From the NCBI GenBank assembly GCA_020002185.1, contig CM034544.1, forward strand, positions 38,778,687 through 38,842,686: 64,000 nucleotides of DNA. Direction: 5' to 3'. This document shows positions 35,733 to 47,296 of this stretch, in pieces (the first letter of the stretch is position 1; every line of letters starts with the position of its first letter). The position numbers and the translations under genes were made by a program. The notes beneath the pieces are model-generated. The model did not search any database, was not told the origin of the DNA, and was given only the letters and a program-made list of their open reading frames with translations. The stretch is from Paraescarpia echinospica. Its lineage: Eukaryota; Annelida; Polychaeta; Sabellida; Siboglinidae.

Positions 35733-35800
35733 CAGTGTACACGGCAACATATAATGGTGGATATGTTTAAATGAATAATCTTCGCGCAGAATTGTAGTAT
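35733..35800 (+). repeat. tRNA-derived SINE, 3' part (resumed)
   Basis: GTGTACACGGCAACATATAA and the following TGGTGGATATGTTTAAATG match the second half of the SINE at 29129-29165. GTGT is present at both sides of the insertion (34748-34751 and 35735-35738), compatible with a short target duplication. Confidence 0.5.
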
Positions 35801-36229
35801 GGCTGAATGCTTCCCTGAATACACAAGATTGTGATAGTATAAATACTTCTGCCAGATTAGAAGTGGACAAGATTTTGATCAGACAAAAAGTTGATGTATG
35901 ACCTTGTATCATAAACAAATAATTATGTAGACTTCTTGTAGATTGCTACTAATATCTTCCATTCCATAAGCACTTGTTTTGACTCAGAAATAGTACTACA
36001 TCAAATTAATAATATTCAAATATAAGAAGGTATCCATACCGCAAACCAGATGAAGGAAGCTGCCACAATTTTAACAAGTGGGATTGTATATCTAAAGATC
36101 GGATAACAAGGTAGGCCTACTCTTATTGACGTTGCGTGTTCAGTCGTACAGGCAACGAGGTGTGCCACAGTCACAGCAATTCAACCAGTCTACTGCCATA
36201 TAATAGGTGTAGTCCCACATAGTCACTGA

Positions 36230-36328
<99 letters not shown>

Positions 36329-36880
36329 TGTGGTGTATGTGCGTGAGTGTGTACGTGAGCGTGTATACGTGTGTTTCTGTATGTGTGCATATATACATAT
36401 GGATGTATGTATGTATGTATGTATATATGCATAGTGTGCGCGTTTGTGTGTGTGTGTGGTGTATGTGCGTGTGTGTGTGTACGTGATCGTGCATACGTGT
36501 GCGTGTGTATGTGTGCATATATACAAATGCATGTTTGCATGTATATATGTATAGTATGCGCATTTGTGTGTGTGTGTGTGCGTGCGTGCGCGTGTGCGTG
36601 CGTGTGTGTATGCGTGCGTGCGTGCGCGTGTTTGTGATAGAAATATTATGTGTGAATGTATGTGTGTTTGAGTATGTGTGTGCATGTGTTTGTGGGGGTG
36701 TGTGTGCGTATGTGTGTGCGTTTGAGTGTGCGCGTGCGAGCGTTTGCGTGTGTGTATGTGTGTGTGTGAGAGTGTGAGAGTGTGTGTGTGTGTGCGTGTG
36801 CACATGTCTGTGAGAGTGTGTGTGAGAGAGTGTGTGTATGTGCCACCGGATAAGATGAGTTAACACTGCATATGTACATT
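35801..36880. repeat. (GT)n-bearing block, unit 2
   Basis: Homologous to 27930-29000. Pure (GT)n at about 36230-36325 is followed by higher-order TG-rich repeats to 36842, including two similar modules with ATACATAT/ATACAAAT-type inserts. Confidence 0.8.
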
Positions 36881-37439
36881 TCCGGAATGGCTTACTGTAC
36901 ATTGTGCCGAATGTTATCTAAGCTTGGGGTCAGTCTGGCGTGAACCTCGAATGTCCGCTGGACCGGGACGGCTGACGTGGTACGGACAGGCTGATTTATG
37001 TGCAACGTAGCGGTTGACGTTGCAGAGAAGAGCCCTCTCTCTTCCCACCCTCTTATGCCTAGATATATGTTTCTCAAAGCTGTTCCGAATTCCGAAACAG
37101 TGGAATTTTGCTACTTCCCACCGAAATTATCTCGAGCCCAACTGTGCGCCGTATGACGGGCCCTCGACGTATCGTCCTTGGAGACACGAGTATTTATCAA
37201 TGTCGAAAGGGTTGAATTTAGCACGGTGAGGTTGTGGTCGTGAACAATCACTCCTACCTGTTTAGCCCAAGATCGATTTATGATTTGAATCCGTTTGATG
37301 ATATCTGAATTCGGTCTAGCTGACCTGATGAAATGGTTCAACTCAGCTATGTTTGCATGAAGGCTTTAATAGGAGAGCCTTCTGCTTGTTTACTCTTGAT
37401 CGATATATGATGGATCATCAGTAGAAACTGGAATAGGAG
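36881..37439. other. Stretch without recognised feature
   Basis: Homology to unit 1 stops near 36880. I see no gene, RNA or clear repeat here. Confidence 0.35.
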
Positions 37440-37900
37440 TTTAGCCAAGTTAATATTGCTACCAGCCTGACCGTCTTCCTTATTCCGAGTGCCCTTGTAG
37501 TGGCGATTATAAGCCATACTACAAATTTCAAGTTCAAATTCTCTCTCAATTTACCGACTGGTTTCGACTGAATAGTCTTGATCAAGGTAATTTAAATGTA
37601 TAATGACGAGAATGATTTGCGATTATATAAGATCCCAATTACATGCAAGATGGTGATAGGTTATCGTCGTTTAGCCAATCAGTGCCCGTTGAATTCGAAA
37701 CACATTATGGTGTACCCTGTGGGTCCTGCCCAGAGCCAATGTGTCGTCAATTTAATATAATTGTACCAAGTGTGTGAGGAAAGTGCTTGTGCTAATTAAG
37801 GTGTCCGATAGTTGAATGCCCTACCGAGGTCAGTTTATTGTTAGGTTTATTAGGGTGCAGGGATTGAAAGCCATGTGGTGTGTTTTTATTGTCTTTTGAA
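37440..37900 (-). mobile_element. Possible Penelope-like element flank
   Basis: On the minus strand, CTTGATCAAGACTATTCAGT followed by CGAAACCAG resembles the junction found near the end of many Penelope-like elements (a palindromic GATGAAG/GTCGAAAC-type motif). No RT or GIY-YIG domain is readable here, so this rests on a short motif only. Confidence 0.25.
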
Positions 37901-38156
37901 TATATTACACTGTCACAAGTCTTGTTTGGGATCCTATCATTGCTGTTATTTAATAATTCCACGTCGCTGAGAGAGATGTCTATCTGTAGAGAGTTATATG
38001 TGAGCTCAAACTAGTAAATTTTTCTTTTTGGAGTTACCGTTCCTAGAAAGAAATTCAAAAGTTAATTAACCGTCGAGTCCCCGGGCGGGTCTCGTAATTG
38101 GTCTTCTGTTTTAGAGAACAAACGCCAACTATACCTACCTGCTCTGGCTAGTAAGT

Positions 38157-38395
38157 GTTTTAGGGAAATGGGTGTACTGGGCTCAAGTATCCTCTGTTAA
38201 GGATTTGGATCATGAACGAAGACCCTATTGCACTGGCAGCGGAGTATAGGTGGCGAATGTGAACCCTAAACCCAGACATCTGATCAAATCAGTTTAGTCC
38301 TTTCGGATAGATGGTCTTCTCTGCAAAACATTTTTTTGTAAATTAAACCTATAAAAGAAAAACATATATGACTAATGGTACTGTATATGTGGGAA
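38157..38395. repeat. Third partial copy of the duplicated block
   Basis: About 235 bases match 18553-18780 and 30308-30530 (TGTACT.GGCTCAAGTATCC, CAGACATCTGAT and TTTAGTCCTTTCGG). Similarity ends abruptly near 38395. It is more diverged than the two main units are from each other. Confidence 0.75.
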
Positions 38396-38835
38396 GCATG
38401 CTATCAGCCGACGTAATTCCCTGTTGACGTCATCCACTAACCGATTATAATCGAGGCACAACTGATGTTTATCTGAACCTCCCGTTATCGAAGATTGTAC
38501 CCGATATAACAACTGCCAAATTCCCACCTTATCGATGCCCTCGAGATTGATGGAATCCCGGGCTACTTGCAAAATGTCTTTAGCCAGTTGAGTAGGTTCG
38601 CAGGTGATGCAATCTGATCCTTTCCGTCAATTTGCAAAAGGAGGCAGTCAACGGAATTAAAGAAACAACTGTCACTGATGACCGCTTGTGCGAAAGGCAA
38701 GTTGGCCCCATATTGACCTCGCACATCCAAAGCCACCAAGAGCGGATCAATACCCTCATTTATGACGTCATGTGTATGACAGTACTGCAGAAATGTATGG
38801 ACAAAACTATGTCCAAGAAATTATACTCGATTTGA
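38395..38835 (-). pseudogene. SGNH-hydrolase-like remnant
   Basis: The minus strand from about 38780 reads DPLLVALDVRGQYGANLPFA, then VDCLLLQIDGKDQ, and, after a stop and frame change, VARDSINLEGIDKVGIWQLL. The order 'hydrophobic strand, Q-I-D-G-K-D, then V-G-I-W-Q-L-L-Y-R' resembles blocks III-IV of SGNH hydrolases (usually G-x-N-D) found in retroelement ORFs such as DIRS/Ngaro. Catalytic Ser and Asp-His blocks are not identified. Broken and low confidence. Confidence 0.3.
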
Positions 38836-39287
38836 GACGAATTAAACTGTGTTCGGCTATTTATAGACATAGAGACCAGCGCAATGACGCTTCGACAAAG
38901 AGTATCAAAGAGAATAAATTATAAATCAACCGCCTCGGCTTCAAAAACACTGTGAGGTTGAAAGTGCATAAATTAGAACCTAGAAATAAACTCACCGTCA
39001 AAGTGAAGATGTGGATCGTGTAACGCAATGCGTGTAACAATAGTATAGCGCACTACACAACAGAACTGAAGAAAAAGTACGAAAAATTAATGAAGAACTC
39101 CACATCTGTTATGAGTGAGAATGGCGATGCAAAGGTCCGCTCAAAAGATCGGTTATGTCGGACTGTTAAGGGGTCGTCTCCTATCTTTGCTGCCAGCCGT
39201 GCATGGAGTACTGACATTAAATTGTTCCCTAGCAAAAACATAAACGTGCTTCTGTCTGTTTACAGATGTTTGTATTTGTATTTGTTT

Positions 39288-39289
<2 letters not shown>
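38836..39289. other. Stretch without recognised feature
   Basis: No domain, RNA or repeat recognised on either strand. Confidence 0.35.

Positions 39290-39322
<33 letters not shown>
39290..39322. repeat. (TA)n microsatellite
   Basis: A pure TA run of about 32 bases. Confidence 0.95.
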
Positions 39323-39323
<1 letters not shown>

Positions 39324-40225
39324 GTCTGTTTCGCATGCATGATACAAACATTTTGTTAATGTGTTTGTCACAAAATCGAGTGTAAGTATTAATAAATTGG
39401 CGGTACCCGATTTGACACAGCAGGTTATAGGTTCAGGTGCACTAGGATTCGGAGTGAACGAGAGACATAACGTGACATCAGATATGTATGTACGAGAAGC
39501 CAACTGGCATTCCCATTTAATACATCAACAATAAACAAAAGCGGTTCAGTGATAGTTGGCCAACCGTTACTCTGCTATGACATTATATTTATAACACCAT
39601 ACATTGTACTCAACGAGTATGCATCCAAATACGAAATAACATGGGAGACAATTTAAACAGCTGGTCACTTACATGAAGACGGGTATACACCGTTGTAACG
39701 TCTATGAACTGTAACCAATCAATGTCTCGTGGTGTGCGAATGTTTACGTTCGCATCGCCATCGGTCGCGTTCGGCGAGATGACAGGACGAAGTCGAAAGT
39801 CGCTCGGCGTTCGGCGAACGAATTCACGTAGATGAAAGCAGGCGACTCGGGCGATCAAGTAGACGGTAGATTTGCCTTGTCGATCCCACGCGAATCACCA
39901 GGCGACAACACGGAAACGATGTCACAACATCGGCGATGTCGACAAGGTCTGTCACGGAGTCTGTGTTATGACAGCTAGCAGACGAAACGGTGGTGGCCTC
40001 GCATTCGAAGATCACGTCAAAACGGAACTGCACTTTTCAGTCGGTTATCGCTCAGTCTTCTTCAACGCGTGAGAAGTGCAGCGTCTCACAACTAATCAAT
40101 ACTGTTGAAATCGTAGAAGTATTTACTACAGGCGTTGGGCGGACACACGTTTCAGCCCAATTCCTGGAGACGAGAGTGCAACTCTTTCTTCTGCTCAAAT
40201 GTTCGTCTGGCCTCGAATGGCCGAC
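39323..40225. other. CpG-rich patch without recognised gene
   Basis: The stretch 39700-40080 is richer in CpG than its surroundings (GTCGCGTTCGGCGAGATG and neighbours). Overlapping frames on both strands have no recognisable domain. It may be part of an LTR or leader of an unidentified minus-strand element. Confidence 0.3.
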
Positions 40226-40245
40226 CTGCCCTTATATAGTTTGAA
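40215..40245 (-). promoter_or_regulatory. TATA-box-like core promoter, minus strand
   Basis: On the minus strand, ACTATATAAGGGCAGGTCGG provides a consensus-like TATAAG box followed by G-rich sequence, directly upstream of the CpG-rich patch. This suits an LTR or gene promoter, but no transcript unit is identified. Confidence 0.3.
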
Positions 40246-41289
40246 TCAGCCTTGATGGTCGGACGTTAGTCTGACCAATTACAACTCTTAATACAAATTA
40301 AAGTCGCTTCAAAAACTGGCTCCCGAAACCATTCACACTTCGAAACAATCCATTCAACTCGCTGAGTTTAAAATAGATTTTGCGAGCTAAACGTATGGCT
40401 ATATAAGTGCTCATTCAATATTTAACTTACTTTAATTACTTACATAATTAATATCACTGGATTCCTTGTATCGAGCCGGATACCACAATAGTCATCGTAC
40501 ATTCCAACTCTCATGAATTAATCCATAATTTTAATAAATCACGCACTCTGTTCATACGCTACGTGTGACCCTAGTGTTTTTCACACCTACATTTCTGTAA
40601 ACAATTTTTATAAGTTCATAATATAATCTTTTTATAACTACAACATAAGTAGTTTGACAGGTCACCATATTACCAGTCATGTTAAATAGTTTCTACAGGT
40701 ACCAAATTTGGTATACCTAACCGTAGAATTAGCGGTGTACGCTACAAATGAAATAAATTAAATCTGACTCGTCGGCAGTTAAAACGTTACACGCCTTAAT
40801 CGCCAGAGGGCACCAGCGTATACCTCTGCGACAATACATACCAGAGATGGCAGCACCATCAACCATACGTTCTAAAGCCTGCTTAAATTCTATACAAACC
40901 ACTTTGTGACAGTGTTGGTGAGCCCACGATGAATGTTTGTGATTTGATATACAAGTTTTTTTTGTATTTTGTCCGTGCGCTTTGGGTGATATGGACGTTG
41001 GTTCAATAGAATTGACAATGTATTCTTAGACCTGCAAAACAAAGGTGATTGTTTGTAGCTCTCGGTATCTGTTCCTTTTGAATTCGCAAAGCGTCTTACT
41101 CTTTGTTGCCCTCAGACTTATCAATAGAATTCCATCTAGACTTATCTGAGAAGCATTCAGCTACGCTGTAATTATCGCGATGCAACTATTCCAACACACA
41201 TATCAACCACTGTCTGTTGTAATGTACCCAATAATGCTGCTGACTGAACCGGAGTAACGTGAATTGTTAGAACTTGCCAAAGGATCGTA
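40246..41289. other. Stretch without recognised feature
   Basis: About 1 kb of AT-rich sequence with no supported gene, RNA or repeat. Confidence 0.4.
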
Positions 41290-41372
41290 TTTGCAGCGAG
41301 AAGATTTGATCTAGGGTGCTCTTTATTAAGAGTATGTCGCTCTAATGGCTACGCCACTGCGCTCAATCATCT
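41290..41372 (-). repeat. tRNA-related sequence (SINE head or tRNA pseudogene)
   Basis: The minus strand reads GCGCAGTGGCGTAGCCATTA then GAGCG, an A-box-like D-arm, followed by ACTCTTAAT.AAGAG resembling a tRNA-Lys anticodon arm, and a weak B-box-like TAGATCAAATC. Stems are imperfect, so this is not a functional tRNA. Confidence 0.4.
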
Positions 41373-41989
41373 ACATGTACGTTGCTAGATGAATCTACAC
41401 GTGTATGCTGCACAATGCAATGTTTCACAAAAACGTCAATCGTCAGGTGTGAACTCAGTGTTTAAAACACTAGATTATTACTGGGGTTTGAAATGATGGT
41501 GGATTTCAGACCTGTTAGCTATGTTGAACGACAGACGGCCAAATTGGACGCATCACCTGCCCGTAGCCGGCAGCAGTAACTACGTAGTATATTTACTATC
41601 CTAGTAGATATCGTTAACACGAGTTCACATGACATGTCTAATGCAAACTAGGATATGTATTGTTTTCAATCGATGTAATTATTATTTTCGACTGCGTTAC
41701 AATATTCCTGTTTTATAAATATTGCAACTAATTAAATATTCACGCCAATTCCCCGACACCTACACATTATCAATTCGATTAATTGATTCACGTCAAACCT
41801 AAAATCGGCGGATACGACATCTTGCAAATGCGCGAATAATGTTTAATATTGTAAATCGGTCCAAACCTAAAGTGCTATCCTCAACTGCGCAGACAACAAC
41901 CGCGCTCATAACACAAACAGCCATCTGGAACGAAAACAACATATCACGCAGCTCCAAAATGAGACCGATACTCTCCACTGTGATGCCAG
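41373..41989. other. Stretch without recognised feature
   Basis: Nothing supported in this interval. Confidence 0.35.
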
Positions 41990-42425
41990 TATTCCTTTAA
42001 GCTTGCGAGACAGCAGACTTGCAAAGAAGAATTCAGGCCATGGAGATGATATGCTACCACACAATCATGCACATCTCATACAATGACCATATCACAAACG
42101 ACGAAGTCCGCAATATAATTAAACAAGCCATCGGACCCTTTGAAGATCTCCTGACGACAGTCAAGAAACGAAAGCTAAAATGGTGTGGTCATGTTACTAG
42201 ATCAACCAGCTTTGCAAAAATTACGTTACAACGCACTGTCTATGAAGAAGAAACAGAGGGAGACAGATGAAGAGGTGGGAAGACAACATCCATGAGTGGA
42301 CTGGCTTCACCTTTGGCACCTCCCAGAGGACGGCAACAAAATCGAAACAGATGTAGGGAGCTGTCAAGTCAACAGTTGTGCCCCAGAGACCGGCAGGTTA
42401 TGGGACAGTGAGTGAGTGACTGTGA
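41990..42425 (+). pseudogene. LINE ORF2 C-terminal fragment
   Basis: The frame 42019-42270 reads LQRRIQAMEMICYHTIMHIS, then DHITNDEVRNIIKQAIG and RKLKWCGHVTRS, which is the conserved C-terminus of a common RTE/Jockey-type endonuclease-reverse transcriptase (RRIQAFEMRCYRRLLGI..., LKWFGHV). The following text continues as (S)VVPQRPAG with a GTGAGTGAGTGAC tail near 42410. It is a 5'-truncated end fragment. Confidence 0.6.
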
Positions 42426-42879
42426 GTTGGAAAGAAAGTGAACTTAGGCCCATTAATACTTGTGTTGGTTGTATAATAGTAATATATATGTTTATTGTGT
42501 ATTGGTCCGAGTCCGCACCATGTACCTAAACACATTTAACGGTTTCACGAATGTTTCCCCACATGTGCGTGGTTTCTAAGATTGCAGCTGTATTACGTCA
42601 GATCTTCAGAAAACTTGGCTAATGTGAAATTTCGAAGAAAGATAACTTTTATTTATTGTGGACGTAGATTAATCTATAATAGGTCGGGGCCCCGAGATGC
42701 GTCTAGATGAACACATTAACATAACCAGACACACGATTTAACATAACCAGACGCACGATTTAGCATCTATACGTTATATCGGCGGCTACATATGTCATAG
42801 TCAGGACTAAACTACAGTTCTTTCATAAGGAAGCCATGTATTGCCAACAGACTACTTAAAATAGTCAGTGAATATGGTT
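42426..42879. other. Stretch without recognised feature
   Basis: AT-rich, with an adjacent duplicated word (ACATAACCAGAC.CACGATTTA at about 42718-42760). No gene supported. Confidence 0.4.
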
Positions 42880-43400
42880 TAATAAATATGGTAAATGAAC
42901 CGACCCGTCTAGACTATGAAAATAGCCATCAAACCCCGCCCTTTTCTCCAGCGTAAACACAGTGACAGGCATGAACGATCACAAAGCTGTTCTCTTTCAC
43001 ATTAATATGAACCCGATGAAGAAAACCAAACCTCCACACAAAGTGTACGACTAAAAGTATGGTAACTGGGATGCGCTCAAATCAAACTATATACCCGTCT
43101 TGCTCAAACGTACTTTGCATGAAATCCTGATAATCTAGACATCGATTCAAATTGGAACTTTTTTCACCAAAACTACACTAATCTCAATGAACAATCCACT
43201 CCTTGCCGCATAACAAAATCAAAACTGCATTTACCCTGAACAAAAACATAATCAGACTACAAAGAACACGGGACAAAACTGATGCTAATGCTAAGAAAAC
43301 AAAGCAAAACAAACACCGGGAACACTTCAACAACCTAAGAAAAGAAGGTTTTGATATAGACGTTCGAAAATCCTGAACGCAAAACCCTGCAACATCATTC
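42880..43400 (+). pseudogene. LINE endonuclease-RT linker remnant
   Basis: Conceptual reading in several frames yields MVNEPTRLDYENSHQT, DHKAVLFHINMNPMKKTKP, and a basic stretch with NIIRLQRTRDKTDAN. This matches the end of a LINE endonuclease and the basic linker before the RT. It is riddled with stops, so the assignment rests on motif order only. Confidence 0.4.
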
Positions 43401-43816
43401 GTAGATGGCTAGCACCGTGAAGAGTTTAGTATGAAAACAGAACTATCGACTCTATCATGCGTTATTATAAGTCCATACACTGAGAATACTATAACAACAC
43501 CTGTCCGAGTACAAATAATTGGCCCCACCCTGGACACCACAGAAGGTTGTCTTTACTAAGCCACGAACTGATAATTAATTGTTACAACTATAACTGTTCT
43601 TTCTTTCTGTATCAGCTGCTGGTGGCCTCAGACGTGGAACTCTGCTCGTTATTCAAGACAAACAAATACTCGCAATGGAACCAGACTCGCCTTCACCAAG
43701 ACCAATAATCAGTGGATGTAAGTAACAAAATGCAATGACAACTTGCTTGGCAGTGATATCATGCAGTTTTGTATACATATGGACCATCCTATGTAGATAT
43801 ACAGAGGATAGTTTAC

Positions 43817-43960
43817 ATAATGAATAAAAGTAGTTGCCACAAATTGATTTATGGAAAAAGGTCTGTACGACTGGGTTATTAATCACAATCTCGTGAAGAT
43901 TGCCCCATGTTAAAACAACGTACGTCCCTTTTGAACATTCTTGAACCAACCAGTCAGTGT
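43817..43960 (-). CDS. Candidate internal exon (phase 1-1)
   Basis: On the minus strand an acceptor with a long pyrimidine tract (TCTTTTTTTGTTAATTTCAG) precedes an open segment DTDWLVQECSKGTYVVLTWG, then NLHEIVINNPVVQTFFHKSI. The segment runs to a GTAAAC donor candidate at 43816. Its length, 144 bases, is a multiple of three, and both borders would be phase 1, as in extracellular domain exons. Three Cys are present. The domain is not recognised; this could equally be a chance open frame (the frame stays open to 43653). Confidence 0.35.
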
Positions 43961-44112
43961 CTGAAATTAACAAAAAAAGATCATTCCCAATTTTATTTTA
44001 ACTGGCCCAGATCAATTGTTAACATACCCTGCTGAATTTGAACTTGCCTAACTAATTTATAAACCACACAGAGACATTTCCATTTTCCACATTTTTAATC
44101 ACCCACGTGAAT

Positions 44113-44289
44113 GTCTATCATTTGAATTTTTAATGAAAGTACACAATATATTAAACAGTAATCATTTTAACATTATCTATATGTACATTAACATGACATA
44201 ACTTTGCATTTAGAGTACATATAGTACATATGTACATATATTACTGTTTAATATATTGCGTACTTTCATTTAAAATTCAAATGATAGAC
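44113..44289. repeat. 50-bp inverted repeat, imperfect palindrome 1
   Basis: 44113-44162 and 44240-44289 are inverted copies matching at 48 of 50 positions by eye, with a 77-base spacer. The spacer itself contains a further short inverted pair (CTATATGTAC/GTACATATAG). Confidence 0.8.
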
Positions 44290-44334
44290 TTATGTATATA
44301 TATTTACGTATACACATTCACATTACGTATTACG

Positions 44335-44662
<328 letters not shown>

Positions 44663-45003
44663 TGGGCCGCCATGTACAGACATGTATGTAAGCACACTAT
44701 GATAATAAAGTGCAACTTATCAAAATAATATTTTTTTAATTACCAAACTAGCCTTGATTGTTCAAACTATCATTTGCCACTTCTTTTAGGTGTTTCCCGG
44801 TTTATTCGCTAGGTGACACCTCCAAACTACGTGCATTTCACCCTGCCGATGTTGGTTACGTTACGAAACACACGTTTTGGAATTGGGCCATATTTATTTG
44901 TAAAAAAAGAAGAACAAAAAGCATGCCTGACTCGGCAAAACTATGTTAAATGGCGTCCAGTCTGACGTTTCAGAAAAATATACTGCTGGTGGCTTCGCCA
45001 CCG

Positions 45004-45223
45004 ATGTTTACACTTGGCGTACGTGGGCCGTGCCATAGAGCACCGAAGTGTGAAGTCACGCTGCAGCGCTGGTTCCAACAAATGTCTCCCGTCGTATATG
45101 TTAGCCCGGTGTCATGTTTACACTTGGCGTTCGTGGGCCGTGCCATAGAGCACCGAAGTGTGAAGTCACGCTGCAGCGCTGGTTCCAACAAATATCTCCC
45201 GTCGTATCTGTTACCATGGTGTT
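45004..45223. repeat. 110-bp tandem duplication
   Basis: 45004-45113 is repeated at 45114-45223 with few substitutions (TACGTGGGCC against TTCGTGGGCC, AATGTCTCCC against AATATCTCCC). It contains CACGCTGCAGCGCTGG. No gene recognised; a frame crosses it but changes because 110 is not a multiple of three. Confidence 0.85.
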
Positions 45224-45959
45224 ATGTTTTGTTCCAAACTGTAATCATTATTCTGAAAATCATACTTGCTTTATGATTCCCATACGTTGAAAGTGAGAAG
45301 TATATATGGGTGAAACAAATTATGTTTTTTATGTATTCTGGAACATAAAAGCAATATTTTAACGCAAGCTACTTGATCGCAGTGACAAAATGGATCGCGG
45401 TGCAACCTATGTTTTGTTGTGAATCACGCTACTGTAATCGTAAAATGCGGAAGGATAGCCGGTCAACATCATACAATTATTGTACGAAATTGTTAAAATC
45501 GACGGATTTGATAATATCTTGAAATATGGAACAAAATATATTTCAGGCTGAGAAGTTAGGGAGCGATAGTTAAGTTGACGTTTTTGTTGAACCTCAAGCG
45601 GAGGTGCAATTAACAAAGAACTAACAACGATTAGCAATTGGTTAAAAGCTAATAAACTGTCACTAAATTATATACTTTATTGCTATGTTTTATCGATATG
45701 TGTCATGTATTCTAACTAACCTACTGCAACTTAACATATGTCACAAAACGTTGTTTTTTATAGCACTGTTTGTAAATGCTACATGCAATTATAGAAGCAT
45801 TAATTTGTACCGTGTGAATGTATATGTATATACTGCATTTCAATCCTATGAGCCAATTACGTAATACTACCTGGTGACGTACATGCTTATGAAACTGGTA
45901 ACGCCGCAATGCAGAATATAGATCCCGATTGTAATTTACTTACAACATATAACTTGTTA
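45224..45959. other. Stretch without recognised feature
   Basis: AT-rich, with no supported gene or repeat. Confidence 0.4.
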
Positions 45960-47296
45960 AATACTAAATATTATCTTGAGGATGACATTAATGAAGTTAT
46001 ACAAATAAATAATATCTCTGATGACGAGTTCTCTCATATGCATTTAAATAACCGAAGCTAGCCAAAGAACATTGGCAAATTGGGTAATTTTTTGTCACTG
46101 ACTGATAATATGTTCTCGGTCATCTGTCTAAGTGAAACTTGGTTACATAACGACAATCTTGATCTATATGAATTACCAGAGTACAAAAGTCTACATTTGA
46201 CTAGGCCTTCCAAGAAGGGAGGTGGTGTATCCTTATATGTTCGTAAATCCCTTGAGTGCATTGGATTACCATAAATGAGTATCGTAACTGCGTATTATGA
46301 ATGCGTTTTTATTGAAGTTAAGACTCAGTCTAAGACATGCAATAACAAAACAACTGTAGGTGTTGTCTATCGACCACCTAATACAAACATTACTGCTTTC
46401 ACAGAACATGTTATCAATATTATACAAACTCTCAAGGTTGATAATAAACCGTGTTACATAATGGGTGACTTAATCTACTTAATTATGGTAGTCACACGAA
46501 AACCCAAGATTACATAGATGCAATGTTCCAACAATCATTTGTACCCCTTATCAGCTAGCCTACTAGAATAACATAAACAACTGCCACTGTCATCGATAAT
46601 ATATTCAGCAATGATTTGATTGATGCAAATTATCAAATGCATGGAATAATATATACATATATTTCTGACCACTTACCAATATTTTTGCTCACTAAACATA
46701 CCAGTATTGTCAGAGAGTTATGATGATTACCTCCAAGGAGTCTATAAAAATTCAATGTATTTGTCGCCAGCCACACCAGATAAAGGGAATTATTCAGAAT
46801 TTTTAAAAACTCTAGTCCTGGATGGGATGGCATAAAACCTATTATTGTCAAGCCGGCTTTATCCAACCTACTTGATATTTTAAGTTACATCTTAAACTTA
46901 TAATTTGATCAAGGATATGTTCCTAATCAACTAAAAATAGCTGATATATTTCCCGTTTTTAAAACTGGCGATACATCATTAATAAATAATTACAGGCCTA
47001 TTTAAGTCTTGCCTGTATTTTCAAAGGTGTTTGAAATATTAATGTACAATATATTAATTAATTACATAATGAAACATAACATCTTGTCTAATTCCCAATT
47101 TGGATTTACGAAATGATATTCCGCTGATATGGCTATTTCACTGTTAATTGAAAAAATTAGTAAGGCAATCGATACCAAAGAGCACGTAATTGGTTATTTC
47201 TGGATTTAGCCAAAGCCTTTCATATCGTTAATCATAATATATTATTGAGAAAATTAACACATTATGGAATCAGAGGGAATATACTCCAATCTGGAC
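45960..47296 (+). pseudogene. LINE ORF2 left half (endonuclease, RT start)
   Basis: Endonuclease words: FSVICLSETWLHNDNLDLYE, RPSKKGGGVSLYVRK, TVGVVYRPPNTNI, CYIMGD, and ISDHLPIFLL. RT begins near 46810 with PGWDGIKPIIVKPAL, then NNYRPI, SNSQFGF and LDLAKAFHIVNHNILLRKL, ending HYGIRGN at the insertion point. Several stops and frame changes. Confidence 0.7.

Noticed and set aside
39824..40244. Overlapping 60-85 codon frames in the CpG-rich patch
   Set aside because: Several mutually exclusive frames on both strands with no domain; a high GC patch lacks stops by chance.
41290..41372. Functional tRNA-Lys gene
   Set aside because: The acceptor and T arms do not pair properly and the B box is weak; a SINE head or pseudogene explains it better.
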